Source: Paracoccus sp. N5
Lineage (GTDB): Bacteria > Pseudomonadota > Alphaproteobacteria > Rhodobacterales > Rhodobacteraceae
DNA length: 64,000 nt
Direction: 5' to 3'
NCBI RefSeq assembly: GCF_000371965.1
Contig: NZ_AQUO01000001.1
Span: 2,240,001-2,304,000 of the forward strand
How positions within the stretch are numbered: the stretch's first letter is position 1; each line of letters begins with the position of its first letter. The notes under the pieces were generated by a model. That model was not told the DNA's origin and ran no database searches. It saw only the letters and a list, made by a program, of their open reading frames with translations. Position numbers and translations under genes: made by a program. Of this stretch, positions 61,433-64,000 are shown piece after piece.

Positions 61433-61693
61433 ATGGGCGCATCGATGATAGATGCCACCTGTCGACCGCTTGCGTTTGATGCGACTGAAGAGGATCTGAT
61501 CGCCGAAGAGCTGCGGGCTGTCATTCCGGGCTGCCAGGTGCAGGAGGTCCGCCAGATCGGCCGGGGCCGCTGGGTGGCCGACATCATCAAGCTCGGGAAA
61601 AGCGCCGCCGAGATCGAGTGCATCAGGACCGAGGCTGTCGATGATACCTACCTGGCGGTTAAGGTTTTGGGCTATCCGCCGCTGGAAGCGTAG
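61433..61693 (+). CDS. Small SOS-linked hypothetical protein
   Basis: 86 residues: MGASMIDATCRPLAFDATEE to VLGYPPLEA. Alpha/beta, acidic. Under the second LexA box; no domain recognised. May affect prophage induction or host DNA repair. Confidence 0.55.
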   Translation: MGASMIDATCRPLAFDATEEDLIAEELRAVIPGCQVQEVRQIGRGRWVADIIKLGKSAAEIECIRTEAVDDTYLAVKVLGYPPLEA

Positions 61694-61708
61694 GCGTAGC
61701 GCGGTTCT

Positions 61709-61948
61709 ATGGTTCGTCACCGCCTGCTTTTCGAGCCAGGGACAACGCATATCATCGTGACGTGTTGGCGCTGCAAGGATCGGCCGATCACCTTCTATCC
61801 TCGGGATTTGCCCGCCGGGATTACTGAGCTGGAATTCTGCCGCCGCGCTCGCTGCAAGGTCTGCGGTTGTGATCAGCCCTATATCAGTCGGCTTCCTGAG
61901 CCGATTAATCCGTACGCGAAAAGTCTTTCCCAAAATGACGGCCGCTGA
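61709..61948 (+). CDS. Small zinc-finger-like protein beside attR
   Basis: 79 residues with CWRC and CKVCGC clusters (about 34 residues apart), likely one zinc ribbon. 16 bp after the previous gene. Last prophage gene before attR. Function unknown. Confidence 0.6.
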   Translation: MVRHRLLFEPGTTHIIVTCWRCKDRPITFYPRDLPAGITELEFCRRARCKVCGCDQPYISRLPEPINPYAKSLSQNDGR

Positions 61949-62040
61949 CGGTTTGAAAACCTCTCGTAACCTATTGAAGTCCTGTGGGACAAAGGGCACG
62001 AGGTTTGCAGATTAGTGGAGCCGTGCCAACAAAATGGCAT

Positions 62041-62088
62041 GGTTTTGGGTACCGTAGGCCGGAGGTTCGAATCCTCTCGCCCCGACCA
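62041..62088. repeat. attR core
   Basis: 48-bp perfect copy of the tRNA-Pro 3' half, without the 5' half, so not a functional tRNA. 61949-62040 and 62089-62263 hold no convincing gene. Confidence 0.95.
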
Positions 62089-62263
62089 TCCCGCGCAGGG
62101 CTCGCCCGGCTTGCCACGCCGGCGGCTTTCGCCCTCGCTCTTGCCCAAAAAGCCAGCGTGACTTTCCTGCACCAGGTGCGATTCATGTTCCATGTGCCGC
62201 GATTTGTTTTCGAAGCGTCACCTTTCTCTGGTCGAAGGTATTTGATGAGTCTGTGAGGTTGCC

Positions 62264-62464
62264 ATGAACGCCTGGTGGAGCGTTTCCGTCTGCATCAACC
62301 GCAGCCTGGGAGGAAAGCCATCCGAGCCTTTGTGCTCGCGGGTCTATCGACAGCCGCCGTCGCGGTGGCGCAGCGTCTTCATGGTGCTGATGGACCGGGC
62401 TTTCGCCGAGAGCGCGCATTGCGAGAACATCCACAGCCGCTGGCGCGAGCTCAGCGGCACCTGA
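62264..62464 (+). CDS. Small host protein
   Basis: 66 residues, basic, with two Trp-Arg clusters (RQPPSRWRSVFMVLMDRAF and CENIHSRWREL). No domain recognised. Its stop is 8 bp from the converging host gene. Confidence 0.55.
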   Translation: MNAWWSVSVCINRSLGGKPSEPLCSRVYRQPPSRWRSVFMVLMDRAFAESAHCENIHSRWRELSGT

Positions 62465-62471
62465 GCGGGCG

Positions 62472-62669
62472 TCAGCCGCGCCCGGCCAGGTCGCGTTCGA
62501 GCGCCTCGAGCGCGGTGATGGTCGCCTCGTAGCTGTCGCCGGCGCGCGGGCAGCGCGTGCGGCGGCTGCGATAGAAGGCCAGCCAGCGCGGCAGTTCCTC
62601 CAGCGGATAGGTGGCCGACCAGACCTTGCCGGTCAGGGTGAAGGTGGAATCGTCATGCGTCGCTTTCAT
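62472..62669 (-). CDS. Small host hypothetical protein
   Basis: 65 residues: MKATHDDSTFTLTGKVWSAT, YPLEELPRWLAFYRSRRTRC, EATITALEALERDLAGRG. Divergent from lysC. Unknown. Confidence 0.6.
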   Translation of the reverse strand: MKATHDDSTFTLTGKVWSATYPLEELPRWLAFYRSRRTRCPRAGDSYEATITALEALERDLAGRG

Positions 62670-62828
62670 GCCCGCCTTTTGCGGCCGGGTCGCGCCGGCA
62701 TCAAGCCGCCCCTGCTGCCCGGCCCCGGCAAAATAATGCGGGCGAAACGCTCGGAAATCGCTGCCGCCCCTTGTTCTTTCCCCGGCCCGCCCATAGAACG
62801 CGCCCCGGAAACTGCTGGGGGGCAAGGA

Positions 62829-64000
62829 ATGCCGCTTCTGGTGATGAAATTCGGCGGCACCTCGGTGGCCGACCTGGACCGCATCAAGAACGCCGCGCTG
62901 AAGGTTCAACGCGAGGTCGCGCGCGGCTATGACGTCATCGTCATCGTCAGCGCCATGTCGGGCAAGACCAACGAGCTGGTCGGCTGGGTCGAGGCGACCT
63001 CGCCGCTGTTCGACGCGCGCGAATACGACGCCGTGGTCGCCTCGGGCGAGAACGTGACCGCCGGGCTGATGGCGCTGACCCTGCAGGAAATGGGCGTGCC
63101 GGCGCGCAGCTGGCAGGGCTGGCAGGTGCCGATCAACACCACCTCGCAGCACAGCTCGGCCCGCTTCGTGGACATTCCGCGCCACAACATCGACCAGAAA
63201 TTCGTCGAGGGCATGAAGGTCGCCGTGGTCGCGGGCTTTCAGGGCCTGTCGCCCGAGGGCCGCATCACCACGCTGGGCCGCGGCGGCTCGGACACCACCG
63301 CCGTCGCCTTTGCCGCCGCCTTCGGCGCCGAGCGCTGCGACATCTATACCGATGTGGACGGGGTCTATACCACCGACCCGCGCATCACCTCCAAGGCGCG
63401 CAAGCTTGACAAGATCGCCTTCGAGGAAATGCTGGAACTGGCCAGCCTGGGCGCCAAGGTCCTGCAGACCCGCTCGGTCGAGCTGGCGATGCGTTACAAG
63501 GTCCGCCTGCGGGTTCTGAGCTCGTTCGAGGATACGGATGAGACCAGCGGCACCCTGGTCTGCGATGAGGATGAAATCATGGAATCGAAAGTCGTCAGCG
63601 GCGTCGCCTATTCCCGCGAAGAGGCCAAGATCACCCTGGTCACCGTCGAGGACCGCCCGGGCATCTCGGCCGCGATCTTCGCGCCGCTGGCCGAGGCCGG
63701 CGTGAATGTCGACATGATCGTGCAGAACATCTCGGAAAAGGACTATGAGGATCACCCGGGTTCGGTGACCGACATGACCTTCTCCTGCCCGGTGAACCAG
63801 GTCGCCCGCGCCCGCAAGGCGATGGAAGAGGCCAAGGCCGCCGGCCATATCGCCTATGACGACCTGGTGGTCGATACCGAGGTCGCCAAGGTCTCGGTCG
63901 TGGGCATCGGCATGCGCAGCCACGCCGGCGTCGCCGCGCGCATGTTCAAGGCACTGGCGGATGAAAACATCAACATCAAGGTGATCTCCACCAGCGAGAT
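62829..64000 (+). CDS. lysC: Aspartate kinase, cut by the window edge
   Basis: Phosphorylates aspartate, the entry to lysine, threonine and methionine synthesis. MPLLVMKFGGTSVADLDRIK (KFGGTSV signature), VASGENVTAGLMALTLQEMG, TTLGRGGSDTTAVAFAAAF, YTDVDGVYTTDPRI, and ACT domains beginning ITLVTVEDRPGISAAIFAPL and VSVVGIGMRSHAGVAARMF. About 390 codons shown; the C terminus lies beyond 64000. GGCAAGGA before ATG 62829. Confidence 0.96.
   Translation, partial: MPLLVMKFGGTSVADLDRIKNAALKVQREVARGYDVIVIVSAMSGKTNELVGWVEATSPLFDAREYDAVVASGENVTAGLMALTLQEMGVPARSWQGWQVPINTTSQHSSARFVDIPRHNIDQKFVEGMKVAVVAGFQGLSPEGRITTLGRGGSDTTAVAFAAAFGAERCDIYTDVDGVYTTDPRITSKARKLDKIAFEEMLELASLGAKVLQTRSVELAMRYKVRLRVLSSFEDTDETSGTLVCDEDEIMESKVVSGVAYSREEAKITLVTVEDRPGISAAIFAPLAEAGVNVDMIVQNISEKDYEDHPGSVTDMTFSCPVNQVARARKAMEEAKAAGHIAYDDLVVDTEVAKVSVVGIGMRSHAGVAARMFKALADENINIKVISTSE

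Larger units (their letters stand above)
15488..62088. mobile_element. Lambda-like siphovirus prophage integrated at tRNA-Pro
   Basis: Bounded by 48-bp identical repeats (15488-15535, 62041-62088). Integrase lies next to attL. In between are an immunity region with divergent promoters, replication, packaging, head, long-tail, two lysis cassettes and cargo genes. No essential module is visibly missing; the only clear lesion is an IS in a cargo gene, so the prophage may be inducible (inference). Confidence 0.95.

Noticed and set aside
62041..62088. Second tRNA-Pro
   Set aside because: Only the 3' 48 nt are present (no acceptor 5' strand or D arm), so it is the attR copy.

Overview
The window is high-GC alphaproteobacterial chromosome, most like Rhodobacteraceae and probably Paracoccus. 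This is inferred from the trpG-trpD-trpC-moaC-moeA gene order, the double cold-shock protein followed by a DUF192 protein, GTTC-N7-GTTC LexA boxes and a family of Hint-domain proteins typical of that group. Host DNA fills 1-15487 and 62089-64000. Between them lies one nearly complete lambda-like siphovirus prophage of about 46.6 kb, integrated in the 3' half of a tRNA-Pro(UGG) gene. A 48-bp perfect direct repeat (15488-15535 and 62041-62088) marks attL and attR.

Left host arm: a minus-strand chain trpG>trpD>ung>trpC>moaC>moeA with mostly overlapping genes; a Pro/Ala-rich anchored protein, an aminotransferase, a SurA/PpiD-like foldase and trpE on the plus strand; then a convergent block with an NTF2-like protein, a DUF2127 protein, gpt, a LysE-family exporter and fabI; then pdxH, a two-domain cold-shock protein, a DUF192 protein and tRNA-Pro. 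Right host arm: two small genes and the start of lysC.

Prophage layout. 15.5-22.4 kb is a minus-strand early-left operon: integrase, a C5-methyltransferase-like protein, a DUF5131 protein, a DUF2303 protein, a small protein resembling the Acb2/Tad1 (anti-CBASS) hairpin family, and many small genes. 22.4-24.3 kb is the immunity region, with two mirror-image promoters (pL and pR) that carry the same 14-bp operator in the -35/-10 spacer. Between them lie an XRE-type repressor, a DUF6338-like membrane protein and a convergent array of three tiny Pro/Lys-rich genes. 24.3-29.5 kb is early-right: a Cro-like protein, other HTH proteins, an adenine methyltransferase, DUF6378 and DUF1376-like genes, and a candidate origin with helically phased 10-bp iterons and a DnaA box.

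29.7-43.2 kb holds packaging, head and tail genes: TerS, GpA-type TerL, gpW, portal, a ClpP-protease/gpT-capsid fusion, decoration, tail tube, G/GT chaperones with a GGGAAAG frameshift site, and tape measure. 43.2-45.0 kb is an insertion within the tail operon: a DUF4145-like gene cut in two by an 851-bp IS5/IS427-type element. 45.1-52.9 kb continues with the tail tip (NlpC-like, J-like), a repeat-containing fibre and an SGNH-hydrolase/lectin-like tail protein.

52.8-60.3 kb is a lysis-plus-cargo region. It has two endolysin cassettes (GH24 lysozyme and N-acetylmuramidase) that share the same leader terminator and the same endolysin/holin junction. Cargo genes lie around them: DUF3800, a Hint-domain protein and a BLUF blue-light photoreceptor. 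60.4-61.9 kb is a module with two LexA boxes that includes an SRAP (YedK/HMCES) protein next to attR.

All function calls come from reading motifs by eye. No database search was run.
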